This document shows positions 17,973 through 25,935 of a DNA stretch of 64,000 nt, in pieces. The notes under the pieces were generated by a model that saw only the letters and a list, made by a program, of their open reading frames with translations, was not told where the DNA came from and did not search any database. How positions within the stretch are numbered: the stretch's first letter is position 1; every line of letters begins with the position of its first letter. The position numbers and the translations under genes are program-made. The stretch is taken from contig NZ_CP099975.1 of the NCBI RefSeq assembly GCF_024137965.1, forward strand, positions 2,294,001 to 2,358,000. Direction: 5' to 3'. Source of the DNA: Halomonas sp. Y3. GTDB taxonomy: Bacteria; Pseudomonadota; Gammaproteobacteria; Pseudomonadales; Halomonadaceae.

Positions 17973-17990
17973 GGCAGCTTTCGTGCCAAC
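17973..17990 (-). promoter_or_regulatory. Sigma-54 (-24/-12) promoter of the acetoin operon
   Basis: Read on the - strand: TTGGCACG-AAAG-CTGCC, one mismatch to TGGCACG-N4-TTGCW, with GG and GC at the required 10-base spacing. It drives the GMC/E1/E2/lipoate ligase operon. The predicted start is near 17962. Confidence 0.78.
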
Positions 17991-18089
17991 CTGGCCAAGA
18001 AGAGGGCTAATTATTTGATAAAAAAGAAAAATACAGGAAGGGTGATGAGCTGAAGGGACGCCCAAGGCGTAACGCCAGGGCGAACGGGT

Positions 18090-18127
18090 GTGACAGTTGT
18101 CCCGGCACCCCCCGTTACAGGTGTAAC
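18090..18127 (-). promoter_or_regulatory. Two palindromic activator sites between acoR and the acetoin operon
   Basis: Site at 18114-18127 is the perfect palindrome GTTACA-GG-TGTAAC (extending to 16 bp). Site at 18090-18103 is GTGACA-GT-TGTCCC. Centres are 24 bp apart and about 135 and 160 bases upstream of the operon's predicted start. They share the consensus of the sites at 9888-9944. They also lie about 90-115 bases upstream of acoR, so self-control of acoR is possible. Confidence 0.68.
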
Positions 18128-18210
18128 GACGCTCGACCAAGGTCGTATCTCGACGGTTGCCGCCTCCCCTTACCTTGAAGAGACAACAACGACACCCGTA
18201 GGGGCACGTC

Positions 18211-20202
18211 ATGAATGCCAGCCCGAGTCAACGCCAGCATGTCGAGACCATCCTCGAATCCCTGAACCGCCCCGGGGCCCAGGGGGAAGCGGCTATTATC
18301 GAGCGCTCCTGGCGGCGCTGCATCGATCGTTACGGCCTCGACCCGGCCCGCCCCACCCCGGCCCGCTACGTGCCTGGCGCCACCCTGCGCGAGCACCAAG
18401 ACCAGGCCGACGACCTGCTCCAGGTGGCCCGTGCCGGGGTCGAACAGCTCTACCGCCAGGTGGCACCCCTGGGCTATGTGGTGCTGCTCACCGATGCCCG
18501 CGGCATCGCCGTGCAGTTCCTCGGCGCCAAGGCCGACCAACGCGAACACCAGCGCACCGGCCTCTTCCTGGGGGCCGACTGGAGCGAGGCCCATGCCGGC
18601 ACCTGCGCGGTGGGCACCTGCATTCAGGAGCGCACTGCGCTGACCTGCCACCACAGCGATCACTTCAGCGCCCACCATATCCGCCTGACCTGCACGGCGG
18701 CACCGATCTTCGATCCTCACGGACGCCTCTTGGCGGTGCTCGATATCTCCGCCTATCAGTCACCGGCTACCAAGGACTCCCAGACCTTTGCCCTGCAGCT
18801 GGTGAAATACACCGCCAAGATGATCGAGGACGCCTATTTCCTGCAGCGCTATGGGGACCACGCCATCGTCTGCCTGGATCGCTCCCGGGAGTTCGTGCAG
18901 ATCAATCGCCGCTATCTGCTGGCCATCGAGGAGAACGGCAGCTTGGTGGCGGCCAATACCGCCGGACGCAAGCTGCTTCGCCACCACGAGTTGCCACTTC
19001 CCGAGGGCGGCGAGGCGCGCCCCTTCAAGGCCTGGAACATCCAGGACCTGCTCGACGCTCAGGTCGATCAGGTGCTGGCCATCCCTCAGCACAGCGACGA
19101 TCGGGTCCAGGCCTTTCATACCCGGCGCCACCGGGAGATCCACTTCGCCACCCTGATCGAGCCGCCGCGCCGCCCCCGCGGGGCCACCACCCAAGCCCGG
19201 GACACCAGCCTGGCGCCCCTGGAGGCCCTGGCGGACGATGACCCCAGCATGCGCGACACCCTGACCCGAGCCGCCCGGCTGCGCAACGAGCCGATCAATA
19301 TCCTGGTAATGGGCGAGACCGGTACCGGCAAGGAGCGCATGGCCCGGGCCCTGCACGAATCGAGCCGCCGCCATGACCATCCCTTCGTGGCCATCAACTG
19401 CGCCGCGGTGCCAGAATCGCTGATCGAGAGCGAGCTGTTCGGCCATGAGGCCGGCAGCTTCACCGGTGCCCGCAGCCAGGGCATGAAGGGCCTGATCGCC
19501 CAGGCCGACGGCGGCACCCTCTTCCTCGACGAGATCGGCGATATGCCGCTACAGCTGCAGACCCGGCTGCTGCGGGTGCTGGCCGAGCAGGAGGTGCTGC
19601 CCATCGGCGCCAGCCGCCCCATCAAGGTCGACCTGCGGGTCGTCGCCGCCACCCATCGGGACCTGCGCGAATTGATCGCCGCCGGACGCTTCCGCGAGGA
19701 TCTCTACTATCGCCTGAACGGCGCCAGCCTGCGCCTGCCGCCGCTGCGCGATCGCGCCGACAAGAGCTATCTGATCCGCCAGATCTTCGCCGAGCTCAAC
19801 CGCGAACGCGGCGGCCGGGCAAGGCTGCGCGGCGATGCCATGAGCGCCCTGCTCGCCTACCCCTGGCCGGGGAATATCCGCGAACTGCACAACGCCCTGC
19901 GCTATGCCCTGGCCACCGGCGACGGCGAGGAAGTGGTGGTCGGCGACCTGCCGGAGGAGTGCCTGCACGGCCAGCTGGCGCATCCCGGCGCCAGGCGCCC
20001 CACCGGCGAGGCCAGCGAAGGCGGTGCCAGCCAGCCGGTGACACCGCGCCCGCTGGAGCAGGACCTGCTCTACCGGGCGCTGTGCCGCCACCAGTGGAAC
20101 ATCAGCGCCGTGGCACGGGAGCTCGGCCTGTCTCGCCCCACCATCTATCGCCGCATGAGACGACTGGGTATTGTGCCTCCCCACCTCAGCACCACGGCTT
20201 GA
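18211..20202 (+). CDS. acoR: Sigma-54-dependent activator of acetoin catabolism
   Basis: 663 residues. Order: N-terminal GAF-type sensor (about 60-240; includes GYVVLLTDARGIAVQFLG and CAVGTCIQERTALTCHHSDHF), a linker with a PAS-like segment (about 245-320), AAA+ domain with Walker A GETGTGKE near 368, GSFTGA loop near 415 (one residue from the usual GAFTGA, which contacts sigma-54), Walker B TLFLDEIGDM, and a C-terminal Fis-type helix-turn-helix (NISAVARELGLSRPTIYRRMRRLGI). This layout is AcoR's. It is divergent from the acetoin operon, which has a sigma-54 promoter. Confidence 0.9.
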   Translation: MNASPSQRQHVETILESLNRPGAQGEAAIIERSWRRCIDRYGLDPARPTPARYVPGATLREHQDQADDLLQVARAGVEQLYRQVAPLGYVVLLTDARGIAVQFLGAKADQREHQRTGLFLGADWSEAHAGTCAVGTCIQERTALTCHHSDHFSAHHIRLTCTAAPIFDPHGRLLAVLDISAYQSPATKDSQTFALQLVKYTAKMIEDAYFLQRYGDHAIVCLDRSREFVQINRRYLLAIEENGSLVAANTAGRKLLRHHELPLPEGGEARPFKAWNIQDLLDAQVDQVLAIPQHSDDRVQAFHTRRHREIHFATLIEPPRRPRGATTQARDTSLAPLEALADDDPSMRDTLTRAARLRNEPINILVMGETGTGKERMARALHESSRRHDHPFVAINCAAVPESLIESELFGHEAGSFTGARSQGMKGLIAQADGGTLFLDEIGDMPLQLQTRLLRVLAEQEVLPIGASRPIKVDLRVVAATHRDLRELIAAGRFREDLYYRLNGASLRLPPLRDRADKSYLIRQIFAELNRERGGRARLRGDAMSALLAYPWPGNIRELHNALRYALATGDGEEVVVGDLPEECLHGQLAHPGARRPTGEASEGGASQPVTPRPLEQDLLYRALCRHQWNISAVARELGLSRPTIYRRMRRLGIVPPHLSTTA

Positions 20203-20214
20203 CGGTACCAGAAA

Positions 20215-20240
20215 CGCCGGCACCTCCCGAGGGCGGTGCC
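20215..20240 (+). terminator. Hairpin after acoR
   Basis: Stem GGCACCTCCC/GGGCGGTGCC with one T-G pair, almost identical to the hairpin at 9834-9858. No T tract. Confidence 0.5.
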
Positions 20241-20271
20241 GTGTCAGTGCAGGTGCGAAAGCGAGGGCCTC

Positions 20272-20511
20272 TCAGCAGCGCCCCTGCATCCTCAGCCCGG
20301 GCGGGCAAAAACCGCGGCCATGGTGCTTGTCGGGGCCGCGCTGGTGGCGCTCCTGATAGCGGCGGTCGCTGCCGCGGTGGTGGCGGTGGCCGCGGTCACC
20401 CTCGACCTCGATCAGGGGGCGGGTTTCCACCCGCGCCGGGGTGTAGCTGCAGCCGGCCATGACCAGGCTGGCCGCCAGCAGAAATATCGGAAAGAGCAGG
20501 CGTCGTGGCAT
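20272..20511 (-). CDS. Small His/Arg-rich lipoprotein
   Basis: 79 residues from ATG 20511 with GGAGG 5 bases upstream. Lipoprotein signal peptide with lipobox VMAGC, so Cys21 is the expected lipidated residue. The mature part is very rich in His, Arg and Gly (GHRHHRGSDRRYQERHQRG...). No family recognised. The His-rich tail could bind metal, but nothing shows that. Confidence 0.65.
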   Translation of the reverse strand: MPRRLLFPIFLLAASLVMAGCSYTPARVETRPLIEVEGDRGHRHHRGSDRRYQERHQRGPDKHHGRGFCPPGLRMQGRC

Positions 20512-20681
20512 GGGAACCTCCGTGGCATCGATGAGCAACAACCCCTCACATTCTAGCCACCGGGCCTGTACCGCTCATCTGTGGAGGCGAGCCGACAGCG
20601 CCGTCTCCATATAGAGACAGTAGTCAGCGACAGCGGCCCGCCGCATAGTAGAGGTTTATTAGTCTGCAAACGGGACCTCCC

Positions 20682-21890
20682 ATGGAGAGCGTGCGCCGCT
20701 ATTCACTGCTGCTGATCGTGCTGGGCAGCCTGGTCGTCACCCTGGCCATGGGCCTGCGCCACGGCTTCGGCCTCTTCCTCGAGCCGATGAGCGCCGAGCT
20801 GGGCTGGGGCCGCGGCGTCTTCGCCTTCGCCCTGGCGATCCAGAACCTGCTGTGGGGGCTCTCCCAGCCCTTCGCCGGCGCCCTTGCCGACCGTTTCGGC
20901 GCCGCCCGGGTGGTGGTGGCAGGCGGCGTCCTCTACGCCCTGGGGCTGCTCTTCATGGGGCTCTCGGAGTCGGCGCTGGGCATGACCCTCTCCGCCGGGG
21001 TGCTGATCGGCCTGGGGCTCTCCGGCACCACCTTCTCGGTGATCCTCGGCGCCGTGGGACGCGCCGTGGCCCCGGAGAAACGCAGCATGGCCATGGGCAT
21101 CGTCAGCGCCGCAGGCTCCTTCGGCCAGTTCGCCATGCTCCCCGGCACCCTGGGGCTGCTGGAGTGGCTGGGCTGGTCGGCGGCGCTGCTGGTGATGGGC
21201 GCCATCGCCGCCCTGATGCTGCCCCTAGGCGCCATGCTCAGGGACCGCCCCTCGCCCAAGGCCGCCGGCGACATCTCCCTCGGCGCGGCGCTCAATGAGG
21301 CCGCCAATCACCGCGGTTTCTGGCTGCTCTGCCTGGGCTTCTTCGTGTGCGGCTTCCAGGTGGTCTTTATCGGCGTCCACCTGCCCGGCTACCTGTTCGA
21401 CAACCAGATCGCCGTGCAGGTGGGCAGCACCGTGCTGGCCCTGGTGGGGCTCTTCAACATCTTCGGCACCTACGCCGCCGGCTGGCTCGGCGGACGCTAC
21501 GCCAAGCCGCGCCTGCTCACCTGGCTCTACCTGATTCGCGGGGTGGTGATCACCCTCTTTCTGGTCGCCCCGCTCAGCCCCGGTAGCGCCTACCTCTTCG
21601 GCATCGCCATGGGACTGCTGTGGCTCTCTACGGTGCCGCTGACCAACGGCATCGTCGCCTCGGTGTTCGGCGTGCAGCACCTTTCCATGCTGGGCGGCAT
21701 CGTCTTCCTCTTCCACCAGCTCGGCTCCTTCATGGGCGTCTGGCTGGGGGGGCTCCTCTACGACCTGCACGGCGACTATGCTGTGGTGTGGAACATCGCC
21801 ATTCTGCTTTCGGTGGTGGCCGCCGCCCTGCACTGGTTCATCAACGAGGCGCCGGTGGAGCGCACCGCCCCACAGGAGGTGAAGGCATGA
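20682..21890 (+). CDS. MFS transporter
   Basis: 402 residues with about 12 hydrophobic segments in two halves. The cytoplasmic loop 2-3 motif is GALADRFGAARVVVAGG. The N terminus (YSLLLIVLGSLVVTLAMGLRHGFGLFLEPMSAELGWGRGVFAFALAIQ) resembles the oxalate/formate antiporter-like and monocarboxylate-type MFS group (OFA family). Substrate unknown. Translationally coupled to the small ORF at 21887. Confidence 0.85.
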   Translation: MESVRRYSLLLIVLGSLVVTLAMGLRHGFGLFLEPMSAELGWGRGVFAFALAIQNLLWGLSQPFAGALADRFGAARVVVAGGVLYALGLLFMGLSESALGMTLSAGVLIGLGLSGTTFSVILGAVGRAVAPEKRSMAMGIVSAAGSFGQFAMLPGTLGLLEWLGWSAALLVMGAIAALMLPLGAMLRDRPSPKAAGDISLGAALNEAANHRGFWLLCLGFFVCGFQVVFIGVHLPGYLFDNQIAVQVGSTVLALVGLFNIFGTYAAGWLGGRYAKPRLLTWLYLIRGVVITLFLVAPLSPGSAYLFGIAMGLLWLSTVPLTNGIVASVFGVQHLSMLGGIVFLFHQLGSFMGVWLGGLLYDLHGDYAVVWNIAILLSVVAAALHWFINEAPVERTAPQEVKA

Positions 21891-22012
21891 CCCGACGCGC
21901 CCTGATCCCGCTGCTGGCCGCCGCCCTCACCGCCGCCGCTCTGGCCCTGGTCTGGTGGGGCTGGCACAGCCTGGATGCCGCCCAGCTGCTGATGGGCAGC
22001 CGGCTGTGCTGA
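21887..22012 (+). CDS. Small single-pass membrane protein overlapping the MFS gene
   Basis: 41 residues beginning at ATG 21887, which overlaps the MFS stop codon as ATGA. One hydrophobic helix (LIPLLAAALTAAALALVWWGW). The overlap and ribosome site (AGGAGG at 21874-21879, 7 bases upstream) favour a real gene, possibly an accessory peptide of the transporter. No family recognised. Confidence 0.5.
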   Translation: MTRRALIPLLAAALTAAALALVWWGWHSLDAAQLLMGSRLC

Positions 22013-22048
22013 ACGCGGCCCCACCCTCTCCTTGAAAGGCCCCTCTTC

Positions 22049-22522
22049 ATGCAGAACGTGCTGCTGCTGGTAGACGTGCAGAACCTCTACTACACCGCCC
22101 GCCACGCCTATGGTCGGCATATCGACTACAACGCCCTCTGGGCCCGGGCCACCCGGGGGCGCCGGGTGGTCAAGGCGCTGGCCTACGCCATCGACCGCGG
22201 CAACGAGAAGCAGCGCCAGTTCCAGAATATCCTGCGGGGCATCGGCTTCGAGGTGAAGCTCAAGCCCTTTATCCAGCGGGCCGACGGCTCCGCCAAGGGC
22301 GACTGGGACGTAGGCATCACCCTGGGTGCGGTGAAGCACGCCCCGGCGGTCGACCTGGTGGTGCTCGCCTCGGGCGACGGCGACTTCGCGCTGCTGGCGG
22401 ATACCCTGCGCCTCGAGCATGGCGTCGAGGTGGAGATCTACGGCGTGCCGTCGCTCACCGCCGGCGCCCTGATGCAGTCCGCCACCCGCTTCGTCCCCCT
22501 GGAGGGCGACCTGCTGCTGTAG
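22049..22522 (+). CDS. NYN-domain (LabA/DUF88-like) protein
   Basis: 157 residues. PIN-like NYN fold: the N-terminal acidic motif LLVDVQNLYY (Asp9, Asn12), a central LAYAIDRGNEKQRQFQNIL helix, KGDWDVGITLGAV, and the C-terminal LASGDGDFALLADTLR with two more acidic residues. The family comprises putative metal-dependent RNA-acting nucleases. RNA target unknown; it stands alone after the MFS pair. Confidence 0.85.
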   Translation: MQNVLLLVDVQNLYYTARHAYGRHIDYNALWARATRGRRVVKALAYAIDRGNEKQRQFQNILRGIGFEVKLKPFIQRADGSAKGDWDVGITLGAVKHAPAVDLVVLASGDGDFALLADTLRLEHGVEVEIYGVPSLTAGALMQSATRFVPLEGDLLL

Positions 22523-22554
22523 CCGTCTCCCTGCCCTCTCCCTGCCGTGGCTCC

Positions 22555-23457
22555 TCAGGCATTGAAGACCACCCGGCCCAGCTCGCCGATGTCATACCCC
22601 CCCAGCGCCTCGGCCCGCTCGGCGAAGCGCGGCTCCCGGGCGAAGGCCAGCAGCCGCTGGATCGGCGGCTCGAAGTAGCTGCGCCGCCTCAGGGCCAGGT
22701 CGAAGGACTCTTCCTGGAGCGGCAGGAAGGCCAGCCCCTGGCGGCGCGCGGCCGCCTCCACGCCGAGTCCGACATCGGCCTCGCCCTGGCGGATCGACAG
22801 GGCGAGGTCGTCCTCGCTGAGCGAGGGATGGCCGGCCAGGGTCAGGCACTCGCTGTCGATCCCTTCCCGCGCCAGCAGCAGGCCCAGCAGCCGTGCCGCC
22901 CCCGCGTCGGGCTGGCGGTGGGCGACCCGCACCTCGGGATGCGCCAGGTCCGCGAGCCCGGCAATTCCCAGGGGGTTATCCGGCGCCAGCAGCAGTCCCT
23001 GGCGGCGCCGCGCCCAGCGCACCATCACCAGATCGCGCATGCCGCCGAGGCCCAGCCTCGCCGGCTCGTTGTAGCGACCGCTTTCCGGGTCCAGCAGGTG
23101 CAGGCCGGCCAGCATGGCATCACCGCCCAGCAGCCGCCGGACCCCGTCACCGCTGCCGTGGCAGAGCAGTGCCAGCCCCGAGCCGCTCTCGCGCACGGCC
23201 CACTCCAGCAGCGGGTCCTGGCTGCCCGCCAGGACGCTCGGCACGGGTCGCCGGCTCGCCTGGTCCCCCTCCAGGTGGCTCATCAGCCACAGGTCGAGGC
23301 TCTGGCGAGGAAACAGCAGCTTGCCGGTGACCCGCACGCAGGGGATCTCGCCCTGACGCACCAGGTCGTAGATCTTGCGCTCCTTGAGCCTCAGGTAGTC
23401 GGCCACCTCGGCGGTGGTCAGGTAGGCATGGGTTGCCAGGGGCTCGCCTCGCTCCAT
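22555..23457 (-). CDS. Transcriptional regulator: excisionase-type HTH plus periplasmic-binding-like domain
   Basis: 300 residues. An N-terminal MerR/excisionase helix-turn-helix (YLTTAEVADYLRLKERKIYDLVRQGEIPCVRVTGKLLFPRQSLDLWL, residues about 12-60) is joined to a type 2 binding-protein-like ligand domain (about 85-295), with HPSLSEDDLALSIRQGEADVGLGVEAAARRQGLAFLPL. It is divergent from the tungstate transporter genes, so it probably senses tungstate/molybdate or molybdenum cofactor and controls tupBCA. The ligand is inferred from context. Confidence 0.78.
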   Translation of the reverse strand: MERGEPLATHAYLTTAEVADYLRLKERKIYDLVRQGEIPCVRVTGKLLFPRQSLDLWLMSHLEGDQASRRPVPSVLAGSQDPLLEWAVRESGSGLALLCHGSGDGVRRLLGGDAMLAGLHLLDPESGRYNEPARLGLGGMRDLVMVRWARRRQGLLLAPDNPLGIAGLADLAHPEVRVAHRQPDAGAARLLGLLLAREGIDSECLTLAGHPSLSEDDLALSIRQGEADVGLGVEAAARRQGLAFLPLQEESFDLALRRRSYFEPPIQRLLAFAREPRFAERAEALGGYDIGELGRVVFNA

Positions 23458-23504
23458 GGGTCTCTCCCCTCTCGGCAGGCGGACGATCTCGACGCCTGCT
23501 CGAC

Positions 23505-23577
23505 GTTAACTTGCATAAAGCTGCATGGATTTCATCGTTGGATGCACCCCCTTCTCTTAACGCACATGATGCAACCA
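23505..23577 (+). promoter_or_regulatory. Repeated TGCAT/ATGCA elements upstream of tupB
   Basis: Four short related elements: TTGCAT (23511-23516), CTGCAT (23521-23526), GATGCACC (23541-23548) and GATGCAACC (23568-23576). The outer pair is inverted. TTAAC occurs beside both outer copies. They lie in the gap between the divergent regulator and tupB, where an operator is expected. Confidence 0.35.
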
Positions 23578-23594
23578 GACAACAGGAGGCTGCG

Positions 23595-24299
23595 ATGTCC
23601 AGCGATGCCGGCGCCTTCGCCACGGCCCTCAACCTGATCCTGAGCCTGGACCCAAGGCTCCTCGATATCGTGGCGCTCTCCCTGCAGGTCTCGCTCTCGG
23701 CGGTGGCGCTGGCGGCGCTGATCGGGCTGCCCCTGGGCGCGGCGCTAGCGCTGTGGCGCTTTCCCGGCCACTCCTTGGTGGTGGTCATTCTCAATGCCCT
23801 GATGGGGCTGCCGCCGGTGGTGGCAGGCCTGAGCGTCTACCTGCTGCTCTCCCGGGCCGGCCCCCTGGGCCAGTTCGGGCTGCTCTTCACTCCCACCGCC
23901 ATGGTGGTAGCCCAGCTGGTGCTGGTGCTGCCGATCATCGCCGCCCTCACCCGCCAGCAGGTCGAGGCGCTGCATCTGGAGTACCACGAACAGCTCGCTT
24001 CCCTGGGCCTCTCCCGGCTGCGCATGATTCCCACCCTGCTCTGGGACGCTCGCCTGGGCCTGATCACGGTGGTGCTGGCCGGCTTCGGTCGCGCCAGCGC
24101 CGAGGTGGGGGCGGTGATGATCGTGGGCGGCAATATCGACGGCGTCACCCGGGTGATGACCACCGCCATCGTGCTGGAGACCAGCAAGGGCAACTTGCCC
24201 CTGGCCCTGGGGCTGGGCATCGTGCTGCTGGGCCTGGTGGCCCTGATCAACGCCGGCGCCTACCTGATCGGCGAGACCTCGCGCAGGAGGCTCGGGTGA
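23595..24299 (+). CDS. tupB: Tungstate ABC transporter permease
   Basis: 234 residues from ATG 23595 (AGGAGG 5 bases upstream). Inner-membrane channel with about five helices. Recognisable TupB features are ALSLQVSLSAVALAALIGLPLGAALALWRFPG, NALMGLPPVVAGLSVYLLLSRAGPLG and the ATPase-coupling loop EYHEQLASLGLSRLRMIPTLLWDARLGLITVVLAGFGRASAEVGAVMIVGGNI. It overlaps tupC by GTGA. It differs from ModB by the VGAVMIVGGNIDGVTR segment. Confidence 0.87.
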   Translation: MSSDAGAFATALNLILSLDPRLLDIVALSLQVSLSAVALAALIGLPLGAALALWRFPGHSLVVVILNALMGLPPVVAGLSVYLLLSRAGPLGQFGLLFTPTAMVVAQLVLVLPIIAALTRQQVEALHLEYHEQLASLGLSRLRMIPTLLWDARLGLITVVLAGFGRASAEVGAVMIVGGNIDGVTRVMTTAIVLETSKGNLPLALGLGIVLLGLVALINAGAYLIGETSRRRLG

Positions 24300-25021
24300 A
24301 CCAGATCGCCTCACCCCGTCTGGCGGAGCTGCCCGCCCTCGAGCTCAAGGGAGCGGGCTTCACCCACCGCGGCCAGACCCTGCTCGGCCCCCTGGACCTG
24401 CGCCTCGCCGGCTGCCGCCGCACCCTGGTGATGGGCCCCAACGGCGCCGGCAAGAGTCTGCTGCTGCGCCTGGCCCACGGCCTGCTGGCGCCGAGCCTGG
24501 GCCAGGTGCGCTGGGCGGGCAAGCCACCGCGCCAGGCCATGGTCTTTCAGCGTCCGGTGCTGCTCAAGCGCTCGGCCCTGGCCAACCTCACCTATGCCCT
24601 GGCGGTCAACGGCACGCCCCGCCGGCTGCGTCGGCCCCGAGCCCGGGAGGCCCTGGAGCGCTTCGGCCTGGCCGCCCTGGAGAAGCGCCCGGCCCGCGTG
24701 CTCTCCGGCGGCGAGCAGCAGCGCCTGGCGCTCGCTCGCGCCTGGCTCCTCGACCCCGAGGTGCTCTTCCTGGACGAGCCCACCTCGGCCCTGGACCCCG
24801 CCGCCATCCTCGCGGTGGAGCGTGCGGTGCAGGAGTTCCATGCCCGCGGCACGCGCATCCTGATGAGCAGCCACGACCTGCACCAGGCCCGCCGCCTGGC
24901 CGACGATGTGCTCTTCCTGTGCCGTGGGCGGCTGGTCGAACACAGCCCCGCCACCACCTTCTTCACGACGCCGGCCACGGCTCAGGCCGGCGCCTTTATC
25001 CGGGGGGAGCTGGTGCTCTAG
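24296..25021 (+). CDS. tupC: Tungstate ABC transporter ATP-binding protein
   Basis: 241 residues from GTG 24296, overlapping the tupB stop (GTGA) with AGGAGG just upstream. One complete ATPase domain: Walker A GPNGAGKS (residues 47-54), Q-loop MVFQRPVLL, signature LSGGEQQRLALARAW, Walker B VLFLDEPTSALDP and H-loop MSSHDLHQARRLAD. There is no regulatory TOBE domain. Works with TupA and TupB. Confidence 0.87.
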   Translation: MNQIASPRLAELPALELKGAGFTHRGQTLLGPLDLRLAGCRRTLVMGPNGAGKSLLLRLAHGLLAPSLGQVRWAGKPPRQAMVFQRPVLLKRSALANLTYALAVNGTPRRLRRPRAREALERFGLAALEKRPARVLSGGEQQRLALARAWLLDPEVLFLDEPTSALDPAAILAVERAVQEFHARGTRILMSSHDLHQARRLADDVLFLCRGRLVEHSPATTFFTTPATAQAGAFIRGELVL

Positions 25022-25078
25022 CCGCCCCCCGCCTACGCCAGTCCGGCCACAACAAGAGCAACAGCAGGAGACACTCCT

Positions 25079-25894
25079 ATGCAGCGCAACGCACGCATCG
25101 CCCTCACCGCCATCGGCCTGATGGGGCTCTCCCTGGCCGCCCAGGCCCAGGAGGGAGAGCGCTACATCACCCTCGCCTCCACCACCTCCACCGAGGCCTC
25201 GGGACTCTTCGACGCCATCATTCCGCGGTTTACCGAGAAGACCGGCATCAGCGTACGGGTGGTGGCCGTAGGCACCGGCCAGGCCTTCGAGATCGCCCGG
25301 CGCGGCGACGCCGACAGCCTGCTGGTCCACGACACCGACGGCGAAGAGGCCTTCGTCGCCGAGGGCTACGGCACCGAGCGCGCCGACGTCATGTACAACG
25401 ACTTCGTGCTGATCGGCCCCGACGGCGACCCCGCCGGCATCGCAGATGCCGAGAGCGTGGCCGAGGCCATGCGCCTGATCGCCGAAGCCGAGGCCCCCTT
25501 CGCCTCCCGGGGCGACGACAGCGGCACCCACCGCGCCGAGCAGCGTCTGTGGGAGGCCGCCGGCGTCGAACCGGGCGGCGCCTGGTACCGCGAACTCGGC
25601 AGCGGCATGGGCCCAACGCTGAATACCGCCGCCGGCATGGACGCCTACGTGATGAGCGACCGCGCCACCTGGGTCGCCTTCGAGAACCCCCAGGACCTCA
25701 CCCTGCTCTTCGCGGGTGACGAGGCGCTGTTCAACCAGTACGGCAGCCTGCTGCTCGACCCCGAACGCCACCCCCACCTGAAGCACGACCTGGCCAACCA
25801 GTGGCACCAGTGGCTCCTTTCCGAGGAGGGCCAGCAGGCTATCGCGGCGTTCACCGTCAACGGCAAGCAGCTCTTCTTTCCCAACGCTAACTAA
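25079..25894 (+). CDS. tupA: Tungstate-binding periplasmic protein
   Basis: 271 residues with a signal peptide (residues 1-24, GLMGLSLAAQAQ). The mature start YITLASTTSTEASGLFDAIIPRFTEKTGISVRVVAVGTGQAFEIARRGDADSLLVHD is the TupA oxyanion-binding pattern, distinct from ModA. FASRGDDSGTHRAEQRLWEAAG and TYVMSD-like (DAYVMSDRATW) also fit. It is last in the operon, unlike the common tupA-first order. Molybdate could be a secondary ligand. Confidence 0.88.
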   Translation: MQRNARIALTAIGLMGLSLAAQAQEGERYITLASTTSTEASGLFDAIIPRFTEKTGISVRVVAVGTGQAFEIARRGDADSLLVHDTDGEEAFVAEGYGTERADVMYNDFVLIGPDGDPAGIADAESVAEAMRLIAEAEAPFASRGDDSGTHRAEQRLWEAAGVEPGGAWYRELGSGMGPTLNTAAGMDAYVMSDRATWVAFENPQDLTLLFAGDEALFNQYGSLLLDPERHPHLKHDLANQWHQWLLSEEGQQAIAAFTVNGKQLFFPNAN

Positions 25895-25935
25895 CCTTAA
25901 GGGCCAGGCCCCAAAGGGGATTTAAGGGTCTGACC

